From Unio delphinus (lineage: Eukaryota > Mollusca > Bivalvia > Unionida > Unionidae): 64,000 bases of DNA. The first letter of the stretch is position 1, and every line of letters begins with the position of its first letter. The notes below the pieces were generated by a model. The model was not told where the DNA came from. It was given only the letters and a program-made list of their open reading frames with translations, and searched no databases. Made by a program: the position numbers and the translations under genes. Location of the stretch: the NCBI GenBank assembly GCA_029339505.1, contig JAQISU010000189.1:2976501-3040500 (forward strand). Reading direction: 5' to 3'. This document shows positions 1 to 10,238 of the stretch, piece after piece.

Positions 1-236
<236 letters not shown>

Positions 237-289
237 TTTGGTACGAGAACCCTTTTCGAACAATCTCTTTCTCGAAATCTAACTTGATC

Positions 290-520
290 AATTTTGACCA
301 CCGCTCAAAATTAACAAGCTAAAATACCTAACAGTGACTACACTTATTTATGTCGCTAAGACATTTTAGCAATTAAATTTGTTAAGGACCTACAACATGT
401 ACACTATGTACTAGAAATATTTATTGATAGGAAAGATGAAAAATTCTATGACTATATGGATTTGATATAATTGCACAGGTGGCTTACACAATATTGGTAT
501 TTGTTCTGCCTTCCTGCTTT
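290..520. repeat. Dispersed repeat, copy 1 (related to 36655-36790)
   Basis: This stretch shares a recognisable core with the sequence right of the LINE at 36.65 kb. Both contain a 'tgtacact..-tact-aga' block followed, about 60 bases later, by the same 'ttgcacaggtggcttacaca' string and 'atat-ggta'. The family is not recognised. The 520-760 stretch that follows is GC-richer and holds no supportable gene. Confidence 0.55.
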
Positions 521-805
521 GCCGTAACCCGACATTTTACTCTAAGGCGAGACTGCCATTTAATGCGGGTGCCGGGGAGACTGAGACAACACAGCCTAGT
601 GTAGTCAAAGTTACCTTTGGTCCCGACCAATCAAATAGCCCGACCCTCGGGCATTAACTGGTCGCGAAAGCATATAGTTGCGCATGCGACCTTAATTCAT
701 ATTTTAAAAAAATCGGGAGCTTTATCGTATTGGAGAACATCGATGTGAGGGATCGATTTAACCCAACGCTCGTGTATCCGAGGGAAATATTCATCGATGA
801 GTTTA

Positions 806-1787
806 TTAAGCGATTGTTTCAATTGTTTCGCTATATCCTGGAAATTTATAATCGAGGAGTGTATCATTGGTCAGATCAATCATTGTTAAAAACATTTGTT
901 TTTCGGGACCGCTATCATCAATTATTATATTAAGTAATCTCGCACTGAGATAATCCATATCGGCGGTAATTTTATTTTGCGTTTGAATCCGTTGAATTAC
1001 CTCCTCGTGAGGCGAGACTGCGTTAACATGAATAGATTGTTGAAAATAATCTCGTAGTTGTTGTAATTTTGTTTGATATAATTGTTTGATATTACTAAAA
1101 ATACCGCGTAATTGATTTAATGTGATAATAAATCCTCCCTCAGGAAGATCAAAACGCCATACTATATTTCCGTATGTTAATTCTTCGCAGCTCCCTGATG
1201 CATCGTAAACATCATATTGATATTTCAAATCTGGCTCGCTTTTTAAAAGATGAAAATTATTATAACACTCATAATCTAAGTCAGGCTCGGGTACAGGTTT
1301 GTCATCGGTGATCCAATCAGATCTTTTTGGTTCGGGTAAACGCGGTTTATTAATATCAACGTGAGTTGGTGGATCCTCCGGCCATCCTAGTACATCTTTG
1401 ATTGAGCTGTGATAGATATCAACAGGGTATTCCGGTGAGTTTATGTCAATGGATACGGACAACAATGATTCATGGGCGGTTATCTCGATGGGATATTCTT
1501 CATCTTTTATCTTTCATTTTCCCAGTGATTAATCCCATTTTACATTGAATGTCCGCGTTGATATTTTCGATATCATAAATTCCCCTTGGAAGATATATTG
1601 TGTAACAATAGGAGTTCCGTCGGGTTTATTCTTATACGAGAACACAAAACTGTTATTGCTTCTTCCCGAATGGTTCCGATCTAACATTTGGCCAGGCATA
1701 ATGTACTCGAATTTGAGTTAACGCGATCTCTTTTACTGGAATCGGAGTTGGAAATTCAACCGTGAATTCCGGTTTCCTTGATACCAT
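806..1787 (-). pseudogene. Penton-like capsid protein gene of a Maverick/adintovirus-like element (decayed)
   Basis: An ATG at 1787 opens a frame that begins with an 'IALTQIRVHYAW' stretch, continues through 'IYDIENINADIQ' in a second frame, and resolves into the 219-codon open frame at 806-1465. The pattern is a hydrophobic strand, 'NNSFVFSY', a G-x-Y-x-x-x-x-I-N turn, and then a 'KDVLGW' segment. This resembles the single-jelly-roll penton-type protein that accompanies F54H12.2-like capsid genes in invertebrate genomes. Frame changes occur near 1665, 1585 and 1505. The start overlaps the upstream membrane-protein gene by about 30 nt, as in compact viral genomes. The C-terminal half (helical, Gln/Leu-rich) is not recognised. 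The penton assignment is from memory of the family and is moderate. Confidence 0.45.
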
Positions 1788-2322
1788 TGATATCATTCTT
1801 GTTTTCACCGGAACGGTGATCTCCGCTATTCGTTGAAGTAATTCCTGCGATGTTATTGTTATTATAATCTTGTTTCTCTAATTTTGACATCGCGCATTCA
1901 TAGACGTTCACAAACGAAGAGAACTCCACATCGGATATTGTTGTATCGTCGAGGGACGATGATATCATCGCGGATAATTGCGAGTATGCGGTTGATACCT
2001 TATGAAACTTAACAATGTAGTCTTGTAGTTTACGTTGACTACACGATATTTGTTTAATTATTATGGAAATTATTCCCGCGATGGTTGTCACTGCGGCTAC
2101 ACAGATTGGAATAACGACCGGGGCGATCATTATCACGAAGAAACTACTATCCCAGCTCCGGTGACTACACCTGAAACCGAGTACACGGTTGCATCAATGG
2201 CGATAATCCTTCGTCGATATTTTTTATATTTTTGTTTGATATTCCTCGGTGAGCGACTTAAGTTTAGCTTATAGTTGTAACACCTGATTGTACCGATTGT
2301 GTTGAGGTGATGTCTCCGACAT
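1756..2322 (-). pseudogene. Small membrane protein gene of the virus-like element
   Basis: The probable start is ATG at 2322. The first 18 codons run to a stop, and an open frame from about 2136 to 1756 follows in another frame. The readable part has a long hydrophobic segment (IMIAPVVIPICVAAVTTI, then AGIISIII) followed by a polar, probably helical region with 'LQDYIVKFHKVSTAYSQL' and an Asn-rich tail. This suggests a membrane anchor followed by a coiled coil. The gene lies between the coiled-coil genes and the penton-like gene on the same strand. I do not recognise a family. It could be a virion membrane or entry-associated protein, but that is only positional inference. Confidence 0.4.
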
Positions 2323-2344
2323 TGCTATTAAACAAGAGACGATT

Positions 2345-2953
2345 TCAATTAAGTTCTTTACTCAAATCTACTACGAGTTCTACGTACCATGTTATTGTGG
2401 CAATAACTAAATTTCTATCCGCGGCGGTGACTATATCGATTCTCACAGTTGAATCCTTGTCGATGATCGCTGATATTACATTATTCTCACCGGTAGATGA
2501 TATTTCCCTCGTTGCAATATGAAACCGGATCGGAGAAAAAATTGATAATGTGTAAATTCCCTTAACGGTCGCGGTGATTTTTAGCGTGTTATTCTCCGGT
2601 GTCCAAACAAATTCCCCGTGCTGGATCGTGTATACCAAGTTTACAATATTTGTTCGTTCATGAGGGATTTTTGTTTTTTCAAGCGTTGTTATCATCCTCG
2701 GAAAATCATCTTTGATGGCCTCGTGAGTTTTCTTGATCTCATCGATGGATGCTTTTATATCTGGGAGTTTTACATCTATGCTATCTACGGGGCCACCAAA
2801 GAATTTATCAATGATGCTTTTACTACAATTTAGAAATTGTTTAACGTAATCGTCATATGTAGATTGAAGCGTTGCTAGTTCATCAATAGCTGTTTTTACA
2901 TCGACGATATTCAATGTGATATCCGGTGGTATTTTTCCTCCTAGGAATCTCAT
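2345..2953 (-). CDS. Coiled-coil plus beta-rich C-terminal domain protein (virus-like element)
   Basis: This is an uninterrupted frame of about 202 codons from ATG 2953, nine bases after the stop of the preceding related gene. The first ~110 residues are helical, with repeated 'DVKTAIDELATLQSTYDDYVKQF' and 'DIKASIDEIKKTHEAI'-type segments typical of a coiled coil. The last ~90 residues alternate hydrophobic positions (TLKITATVKGIYTLSIF...) like a beta-sandwich. A helical stalk with a beta head is the layout of trimeric attachment spikes, but no family is recognised and the spike role is inference. Among the genes of this element it is the only longer one without a visible break. Confidence 0.5.
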   Translation of the reverse strand: MRFLGGKIPPDITLNIVDVKTAIDELATLQSTYDDYVKQFLNCSKSIIDKFFGGPVDSIDVKLPDIKASIDEIKKTHEAIKDDFPRMITTLEKTKIPHERTNIVNLVYTIQHGEFVWTPENNTLKITATVKGIYTLSIFSPIRFHIATREISSTGENNVISAIIDKDSTVRIDIVTAADRNLVIATITWYVELVVDLSKELN

Positions 2954-2962
2954 AAACAAGAT

Positions 2963-3339
2963 TTAAAAATCGAATTGATCTTGATAAAATATATTATACG
3001 CGATAATATCAGTATCATATTCTTCACATATTTTTTTTATATGGTCAACAGCGGTTTTTACATCGGCGAGTTTGGCATGGTCACAGGTGGAATCTCAAAG
3101 AAATTGTAAATGGTAAGTTGTAATTCGGTAATGGATTTTTGTAAACCCTCAAATTGATTTATATGAGCGTCATACTTATCATTGAGTGTTTTTAACAGTT
3201 CCGCCGATCATATAAACTTATCACCGAGTGCTGTTAATCTGTCTGTGATCGCTTTTGATATTAGTCTGTTTACTCGTTTTAGCGAAACACCAACGCGTTT
3301 TGGTGGGCGCGGTAATGATCTTCTCCAAAAATCTACCAT
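2963..3339 (-). pseudogene. Paralogous coiled-coil gene of the virus-like element (broken)
   Basis: The start is ATG 3339, directly after the stop of the protease gene (3341-3343). The basic N-terminus (RRSLPRPPKRVG) is followed by an in-frame TGA after 'LGDKFI'. The sequence then reads 'LNDKYDAHINQFEGLQKSI', and after a further frame change a 'KLADVKTAVDHIKKICEEYD' segment, ending at a TAA (2963-2965). The segments match the periodicity and wording of the next gene downstream (2345-2953), so the two look like a tandem duplication. No enzyme motif is present. It is probably a structural or accessory virion protein, function unknown. Confidence 0.4.
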
Positions 3340-3340
3340 G

Positions 3341-3762
3341 TTATATTATATGATCTCTCTTTAAACAGCTGGTATAATCTTGTACATCCTTATGAGGTAG
3401 ATGAGATGTTGATATCGCCGTTAACACAATAATGATTTCTCGGCCGCATATCGGAGGATCAGTTAATATCTGCTTCGGTAACGTTGAATGCCAAACAGGT
3501 ATTTTCAATTCCGTTACATATTTAAGAAATTCCTGTGGCGGTGCTAACTAATACGAGTCAAAATAAATAATACATCGTGGATGTATCGCATAAGCTACCA
3601 AATGAGTTCCAGGTTCGGTGTTATCATCGACATTAATTATACCCGTTTCTGGTATACGTGGTTGATTTGGTAATTGATCTCTCATGAAAACACCTCTGAA
3701 ATGTTTCACGGGAGAGTTTTTTTTACCGCTTTGATTAAATCAAAATTTGACTTTGGAACCAT
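3341..3762 (-). pseudogene. Adenain-type (C5) cysteine protease gene, broken
   Basis: Maverick, adintovirus and adenovirus elements encode a small cysteine protease that matures virion proteins. The readable part contains 'HFRGVFMRDQLP' near the N-terminus, then 'PGTHLVAY' with the catalytic His context (usually G-x-H-W), 'IIYFDSY', and 'PPQEFLKYV', and finally 'ICGREIIIVL' in the place of the catalytic Cys-Gly. Breaks are an in-frame TAG at 3548-3550, within the segment after the acidic residue, and a frame change near 3712 ahead of 'VKHFRG'. About 140 codons in total, somewhat short. The His is followed by Leu instead of Trp, and the spacing before the Cys is one residue longer than I would expect, so the copy is inactive. 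Confidence 0.6.
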
Positions 3763-3767
3763 CGGTG

Positions 3768-4297
3768 TTAATGTCCGATGGGGATGTATCTGGTGAATCG
3801 GATGCCTGGTACTCGGAAGCCTTTTCCCTTTTTTTTGTATCCTTGTCCGGTTACATTATTTTGAAAATGACGCCGATCCTTTTCACTTGTACTGAGGAGC
3901 ATTAACTTCATAATACATGGGATTACTCCTTTATTTATATTACCTCCTCGCGCCTTATATCCTTTTCTAGTAACATTACCTACAATTTGATTTACACCCC
4001 AACCAGCAAGACCAGAGAGAGCACCAGTAGCGAGTGGGATGAGAAAAGGAAGAAATCCACCGGATTTGATCATATTGGAAATCGCAGCGGATGAAAACTC
4101 CAACTGGAGTCCTTTACCAGCCTTTTAAGCATTTTTAAAATGTTTAAAATGAGTTTTTGTCAGGGATAGTTTATTTGGTCATTAACTATCTGTTCACGTT
4201 TCAGGGTTATCTTTGCTCCACACGCAGCAGAGGTTTTCGATTGTAATTTCTTTATCTGACCAGGTGTCAAGATAATATTAACATGACTATACGACAT
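3768..4297 (-). pseudogene. pVI/pX-like hydrophobic virion peptide gene, frameshifted
   Basis: ATG 4297 opens a frame with 'VNIILTPGQIKKLQ' and 'GAKITLKREQI', the polar N-terminal repeats that in invertebrate F54H12.2-type elements precede a hydrophobic segment. The frame stops at about 4160. A second frame resumes with a similar 'KAGKG' phrase and then encodes 'GGFLPFLIPLATGALSGLAG', a long hydrophobic membrane-active type segment, followed by Lys/Gly-rich 'KGYKARGG' and 'GYKKKGKGF'. An additional in-frame stop separates the halves. It lies directly downstream of the capsid gene. The analogy to adenoviral pVI/pX (membrane lysis, DNA condensation) is inference from its place and composition. 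Confidence 0.5.
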
Positions 4298-4326
4298 TTT
4301 TATTTAAGTAACAGAGCATCTAATTG

Positions 4327-5725
4327 TTACATGTTTTCCACCGGTGCATCAATTACTCTCACTTTTCCATTACCACCTTCGAGTGTCATTGTCTTATTAC
4401 TAAGAATTACTGCGATTACTCTGTATGATCCATCATCAGGAGAAAGCGCTCCTACACGAGCTTGAAATTTTACATCAACGACGGAATGCTTAGATAATTC
4501 AAATTGTTGCAATGAAAAATAATAGATCGGATACAAATTTTCAAAATCAAATTGTGATATTTGTAATCCGGTATCAATATTTTTATCGCATCACATATAG
4601 GACCACAAACGATGATACACACACAACCTATTTGATTATTCCGATAATCGATCAGAATATTTTCGGCGGGTTCCTGTTGATTGCTTCTTCGCAATGATAC
4701 CTCACTGACGTTTAATTTATCAAATATCATACGACTACGCAACTGTCTATGCTCTCCTTCTACTCGATATTTACTTTGAAGCGCGAGAAAAATGTGTCTT
4801 GGTGCGGAAATATTTTTTGTTAACGTGACTTTCCAGGTAAAGATCCCAACAGCGGTATTTGTTGCAGTAGCTGTTGTAGCATCCATCCATGACAATGGTG
4901 ATAAAAGATAACAAACGAGTTTCTATATCGAGCGATGGAGTCATTATTGGCATCCATATTGGAGTCATTATTGGCATCCATAACGCTAGCTTGGATATAA
5001 ATATTTTACCATCATCAACATCATTACCATGCCAAATAGCATCATCATTTGATTTTCTCATAAGCACCACGGTATGACTAGATCCAAAGATAACTTTTCT
5101 AATATCTCGAATATATATGAGAAAAAGGAATCGCACATGAAAATCTTCCATCGCGGTTTAACATCAAGTTTTGATTTGAAAATCCTAGACTAACATTATC
5201 ATTTTGTTTTATAATAACAGCTTCAACATCAGCATCATCATCAGCAGCTGTCACTTTCTTTAGCCGTCTTAAGACAAACTGATTATGATCAGCATTGTCA
5301 GTGATATCCTTTGCGAACATCATTGAGTGACCGGCAGATCGGATAAAGTCATCGGAGTCTAGTCCTAGTATCATGGTTGCGACATCAACGTCGTTATCGA
5401 TGGATTCTATCCTATTAGAATTAATTAAATACTGCGCACTGCTAAATAACGCCATTATACCATTGTTGACGAATCCTATTGCTCTCGTTGAAAAATTATC
5501 ATCCTGAGTATCTTCCCAATCATTTCTTACTAGCTGTCCCTCCACCTCGAGGAAAGCTTCACACGGCAAAAAGTATTTAGATGTGTCATCAAATCGAAGT
5601 TCAATTCGTGATCTAGCATTGGGATCTATCGCGTTGTACGAGAAAAATTGAAAATCGCGTGCAGAATCATATCGCGGTACGGGTGCATCCATATCAAAAG
5701 CATCATCGGAAATCGACTGGAACAT
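4327..5725 (-). pseudogene. Double-jelly-roll major capsid protein gene (F54H12.2-like), three frameshifts
   Basis: The hexon-type capsid protein of Maverick/adintovirus elements is spread over about 1.4 kb, close to full family length (~460 residues). ATG 5725 starts a 208-codon frame with 'FQFFSYNAIDPNARSRIEL', 'YFLPCEAFLEVEGQL' and 'FSCAIPFSHI'. It continues in a second frame ('DIRKVIFGSSHTVVLMRK', 'KIFISKLALWMP'), a third ('GIFTWKVTL', 'NILIDYRNNQ'), and ends in a fourth ('SVVDVKFQARVGAL', 'YRVIAVILSN'). Frame changes lie near 5110, 4890 and 4530-4600. A short internal duplication is visible around 4940-4980. These phrases match F54H12.2-like proteins known to me. The copy is a pseudogene. 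Confidence 0.8.
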
Positions 5726-5751
5726 TTTTATTATATACCCGCTGATCTAAA

Positions 5752-6174
5752 TCATAATCTTCTAAGACCAGAACCAGCGATCAAATTAGCAACAATATTT
5801 CTTTGGGAATCATCATCTGATTGCATCAACGGGGCCAATTATTTAACTACTATTTCATTTATCACTTTACTCTCCCGAGGTGGCATTAATTCCGTAAACG
5901 GTATTTGTTTTCGTTTTCTTCGAAATAACGACATAATTTTTTCCTTGATGGTATTAAACGCGCTACCAGCTAGATCACCAACTGTGCCGACCACCTTACT
6001 ACCAATGGCACCAATAGCTTTTCATGCTAGTTCTTTACCAACGGGGTTAATTTTTGGAGCAATTCTAGTGAACAATCCCGAGACGACATTACCCAATCCA
6101 TCTCCGTGGTATACTTTATATACGGGTATTCTCGAGTTCATGACGTAAATTCTGGTTGGTTTATTACGATACAT
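5752..6174 (-). pseudogene. Small basic virion-type protein gene of the element, broken
   Basis: ATG 6174 starts a short protein reading 'MYRNKPTRIYVMNSRIP', then an alternating Gly/Val-rich segment ('GDGLGNVVSGLF', 'AIGAIGSKVVGTVGDLAG'), and a basic stretch 'SLFRRKRKQIPF'. An in-frame TGA lies at 6022-6024 and a TAA at 5839-5841; the last readable part ends 'AGSGLRRL' at 5752. It ends 27 nt before the capsid-protein start on the same strand. Gly/Ala-rich small proteins with Lys/Arg clusters precede the capsid gene in related elements, so a minor capsid or core-protein role is plausible but not shown. Confidence 0.4.
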
Positions 6175-6190
6175 TTTATTTTAATGTTAT

Positions 6191-6763
6191 CTATCTAATC
6201 GGTGATAAATTACTGGTGATATTGATATTACTCACTATGATAATCATCATTAATTCATCGATGAAACCGCGATATAATCCATAAGCCATAAAACCACCTT
6301 GAAATAACCGCTGACAGATACCAGCTGCTTCATTAATTATCTCCGGGGAATTATCTCCAGCTCGTCTCCCCCCCCCCCCTTCATGAGAACCTCAAATCGT
6401 GATATATCATCGAGGATACTTCGCGAACAAGGAACACCACCAGTAGAATATCCTTCACCGGTTGTACCCGTTGCACCCAAAGAAGGTTTCTCAATATCTA
6501 ACAGTTTTGATATTTCGGGTAATTGGAGAAATCCGGAATCTGTTTTGTTGAAGGAGATTCAACTTTTTGTATTTCATCCATAAGATTATTATAAATTTCA
6601 TCTTTATCTGATACTTTAGCTACACCGGTCATCGCACGATTTAATCCATTTCGCCATATTTTTTTTTATCCATGGCGATATAATCAGATTGTATATAATT
6701 TGTTCTGTAATTGAAACTCGAAACGAAAAAATTAGCCATATCTGTTATATCTTTGAATCTCAT
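6191..6763 (-). pseudogene. Unrecognised frameshifted gene at the upstream end of the virus-like module
   Basis: From ATG 6763 the frame reads 'MRFKDITDMANFFVSSFNYR' and breaks after a Lys-rich 'MDKKKYGEM'. Further readable fragments in shifted frames are 'VAKVSDKDEIYNNLMDEIQK', 'TGEGYSTGGVP' and 'GGFMAYGLYRGFIDEL'. At least three frame changes are needed, one at the C-run at 6369-6379. The coding frame appears to continue upstream across the SINE into 7002-7014 ('TFLPGKLDEIKN'), so the true start may be further right. No family is recognised. Confidence 0.35.
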
Positions 6764-6782
6764 ATTTTTTATTTCATCAAGT

Positions 6783-7014
6783 TTACCCGGAAGAATCTCA
6801 CCTCTGTCTGCGTGGGTTCGAGTCTAACATTCGGCTAATGTAGTTAAGTGAGAAAGCTTGCCAGTAGCTTCTCGTGGGTCGGTGGTTCTTTCCGGGGTTT
6901 TTCCGGTTTCTTCCTCCACCACTAATACTGGCCGCCATGTATAGACTATATATTGTGCTGAAAAATGGCGTTAAACCATAAAAAACAAAAAAAAACAAAC
7001 ATTACCCGGAAGAA
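6783..7014 (-). mobile_element. 5'-truncated tRNA-derived SINE with 13-bp target duplication
   Basis: The SINE body is 6796-7001 in plus orientation (the strand shown is that of the host gene it interrupts). It begins just before a B-box (GGGTTCGAGTCT) and ends in an A-rich tail after 'ggcgttaaacc'. It is flanked by identical 13-mers, ttacccggaagaa, at 6783-6795 and 7002-7014. The same sequence family appears at 11472-11721 and, reversed, at 63150-63421. The insertion interrupts the decayed viral gene frame, so it post-dates arrival of the virus-like element. Confidence 0.85.
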
Positions 7015-7026
7015 ATGTATCGTTAT

Positions 7027-7510
7027 CTTGTTATCAGGGATGACGCTGCATATTTCAGTGTTAGCAATCTTGTTATTAGAACTGATCTTGTTTATTTGAA
7101 TCTTAAAATCTTGTTATCAGAGTTGACGCTGAATATTTCAGTGTTAGCAATCTTGATATCGGGGTTGACTCTGCTTATTTCCATCTCAACAATCTTGTTA
7201 TCAGTCTTGACGCTGCTTATTTCAATCTTAACAATCTTGATATCGGGGTCAACGCTGCTTATTTCAATCTTAACAATCTTGATATCGGGGTCAACGCTGC
7301 TTATTTAAATCTTAACAATCTTGATATCGGGGAGGATGATGTTTATTTCAATCTTAGCAATCTTGCTATCAGCGATGACGCGGCATATTTCAGTGTTGGC
7401 AATCTTGATATCGGGGTTGACTCTGCTTAATTCAATCTCAACAATCTTGATATCGGGGAGGAGGATGTTTATTTCAATATTAGCAATCTTTCTGTCAGGT
7501 CAGCTCCCTT
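7027..7510. repeat. 42-bp tandem array (about 11 units), near-open on both strands
   Basis: Units begin 'cttgatatcggggttgac' and are 42 bp, except the second (41 bp). On the minus strand, the strand of the viral genes, each unit translates to a 14-residue repeat of the form I-V-x-I-E-I-S-x-V-N-P-D-I-K, with one stop in unit 7 and one frame slip in unit 2. On the plus strand it reads N-L-D-I-G-V-x-x-A-Y-F-N-L-N with one stop. The minus-strand repeat has alternating hydrophobics and an N-P-D turn, as in fibrous beta-spiral shafts. It abuts the decayed gene at 6191-7014. Confidence 0.75.
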
Positions 7511-7564
7511 AAAGTCGAGATGGAAGTCTTGCATGTGTTTCTCAATCAATCCCTTCCTATCCAT

Positions 7565-8075
7565 TCCAATCTTGTAACACCGCTAGCCGTGACCAAACTC
7601 TTATTCCATCCAAATTCTTGTGACACAACTGGTCTCGACAAAACTCTTATCCCATCCAAACTGTTGGAACACAACTAGCATTGGCCAAATTATTATTCCA
7701 TCCAAACGCTTGTAACACAACTGGCCTTGATCAAACTCGTGTCCCGTCCAAACTGTTGTAACACAACTGGCCTTGATCAAACTATTATTCCATCCAAACG
7801 GTTGTAACACAGGTAGCTTTGACCAAACTAGTGTCCCATCCAAACTGTTGTAACACAACTGGCCTTGACCAAACTAGTATCCCACCAAACTTTTGTAACA
7901 CAGGTAGCTTTGATCAAACTAGTGTCACATCCAAACTGTTGTAACACAACTGGCCTTGACCAATCTCTTATTCCATTCAAACTCTTTGTAACACAGGTAG
8001 CTTTGACCAAACTCTTATTTCATCCAATCTTGTAACACAACTGGTCTTGACAAACCTCTTATCCCATCCAACCCT
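7565..8075. repeat. ~45-bp tandem array (about 11 units)
   Basis: Units start 'gtaacacaactggccttgac' and end 'catccaaactgtt', with spacing of 45-46 bp and more divergence at the edges. Where the spacing is 45 it reads on the minus strand as a 15-residue repeat with C-V-T-T-V-W-x-G-H. Variable spacing argues against a protein-coding repeat. Confidence 0.8.
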
Positions 8076-8079
8076 GCAA

Positions 8080-10183
8080 GCAAATACACAGTATCAATTG
8101 CTAAATTTGAATATAAATGACAATATAGTTTGTAGACATTATTATAATGTCCATGATATTTCAAGTTATTATCTACATAATGTAAAATGATGATTATTTT
8201 TTTATATCTAGGTACTAGAGTCTTTTGGTAAAAATGAGTGGTCAATGCTGAATTGTCGCTATGTTGACGTGACATGGTATGGATTGATGAGTTTGTTTTT
8301 GTCTTGTTTTTGAAAAATATGTGATTCAGAAATGTCTATGATACTAACTGGACTTCCACAACTTTTAAAAAATTGTTCTCTAGAAAATCGCATCTTTTCT
8401 TTAACAAAGGAGTGATCTAAGATTCGAGCCTATTTGGAGTAGAGAATTTCTAGACACTACATAAATGCACTTTAAATTTACCTATGGATTAAACCTCGTG
8501 TCAAAACAAAACAAAACAAAAAAGTAACACGTATTATTCAAAAATCTTAACGGACAACTAATTTTCTACATTTTCCTTTCCACTCCATACTTAATATCCC
8601 GTGGAACTCTGGGTGACGACAAATATTTAGAGGACTATATTGGAATTGCAATCTTCACAGAGGTTCCAGATTCCATGCGTTCAATATCCAAATAAAAATG
8701 AGGTCGTTTAGCACATTCAAATCAAATTAACTGTCAATGTGCTCTTTGCATACAAAACAACTATGGTTACATATGTTAGCAATTTAATCGGCGTAGCTAT
8801 GATTTATAAATTAGGTGTAAATATCAAAGTTCCATATGTCATTCTTAGTGAAAAGATTTTTTTATAAAAAAAATAATGCTGAATGTAAGAAAAATTAAAC
8901 TTCCAATTAAATTGTGGAATCATTAATATGTTTCAATTTGTGATACTATTATAAAAATATTTATATAATTATAAAAATTAAAAAAATTACAAGCATATGT
9001 AATGACTAGAAAATGAAAGTAAATAGCAGAGAAACCTTTAGCACAAGGAAATGAGAAGAAAAAAAACCTTTTAATTATTTGCAACAACACCATATATTTT
9101 AACAAATAGATAAGATAATTCTAGTTTTTAAGTGAAGATAGAAGCAAAAGGGAGAAAACTTACATTTTGTTGGAAAAGAATTAAAATCGGAAAAAGTCTA
9201 CTGGACAGAAAAATCACCAGTTATGGAATGTTTGGAACGTGTATGAAGTATCCAGGTGTTGTACGATACGACGTAATGAGTTCTGTAGCCACATACATTA
9301 GTCCATTTTCCTACATTTGACATATCAGCAAAAGTTTACGCAGAAAATGTTGGCAAGTTTAAACCGTAATAAAACCTTTCGCAATCAACTGACAATAACC
9401 TCTGAGAAAATTTTGTATGTCTCAGAAAAGAATTTCTATCAGCTACTCTTTCTTTCTGGAGACTATGGAAATGAGTATAAGCACCGAATATTTTTTATTA
9501 TATTCTTTTAGGCTTAAATAACCACTATCGGTATGTGCATATGGAATTCACATTATATACCCGAACCCCCACCACCATCCTCTCTTTAACTATTTCATGA
9601 ATTTAGGATTCAATAACAAGCGGCTGACGTATAGACAAAGATCAATTAAAATACATCCAATGGTTTGGTTTACTTATATCTTAAGTGCCTTATAGCTATA
9701 AAACAACAAATCACCCAAACCATGTATTTAGCAATACGTGCCGATGATTTTGTAAACAGAAAGTGTACTGACCTTTAATTCGCTACATAATATCATTTTC
9801 CAGAGAATAACAAATAAGCTTAAAATAATAAGAGGAACATTTCTTTTCAAGCATATTTGGATATTTAAAAAAAATTAAAGCATGAATCATGCCGTCTGTT
9901 CACAAGTCATACCTTAAAACACTTTCCACCTGCATAATAAATACCATCTCAGTCCATAGAAAAAGCCCTCTCCCTTCCCAAAAATAGAAAGGAAAGACTG
10001 GAACGATACGACTAACCGTTAACAGCAACAACATCTGCATTAAAAACAACTGGAAATATCGTCCACATCATCATCACAACAGCACAGAACTAACGACCAT
10101 CGTAAATGGCTGTGATTAGAACCATGATGATGATAGTAATCATTCGGTGGCAATGATAATATGTCGTACCGCTTGTTACGATC

Positions 10184-10238
<55 letters not shown>

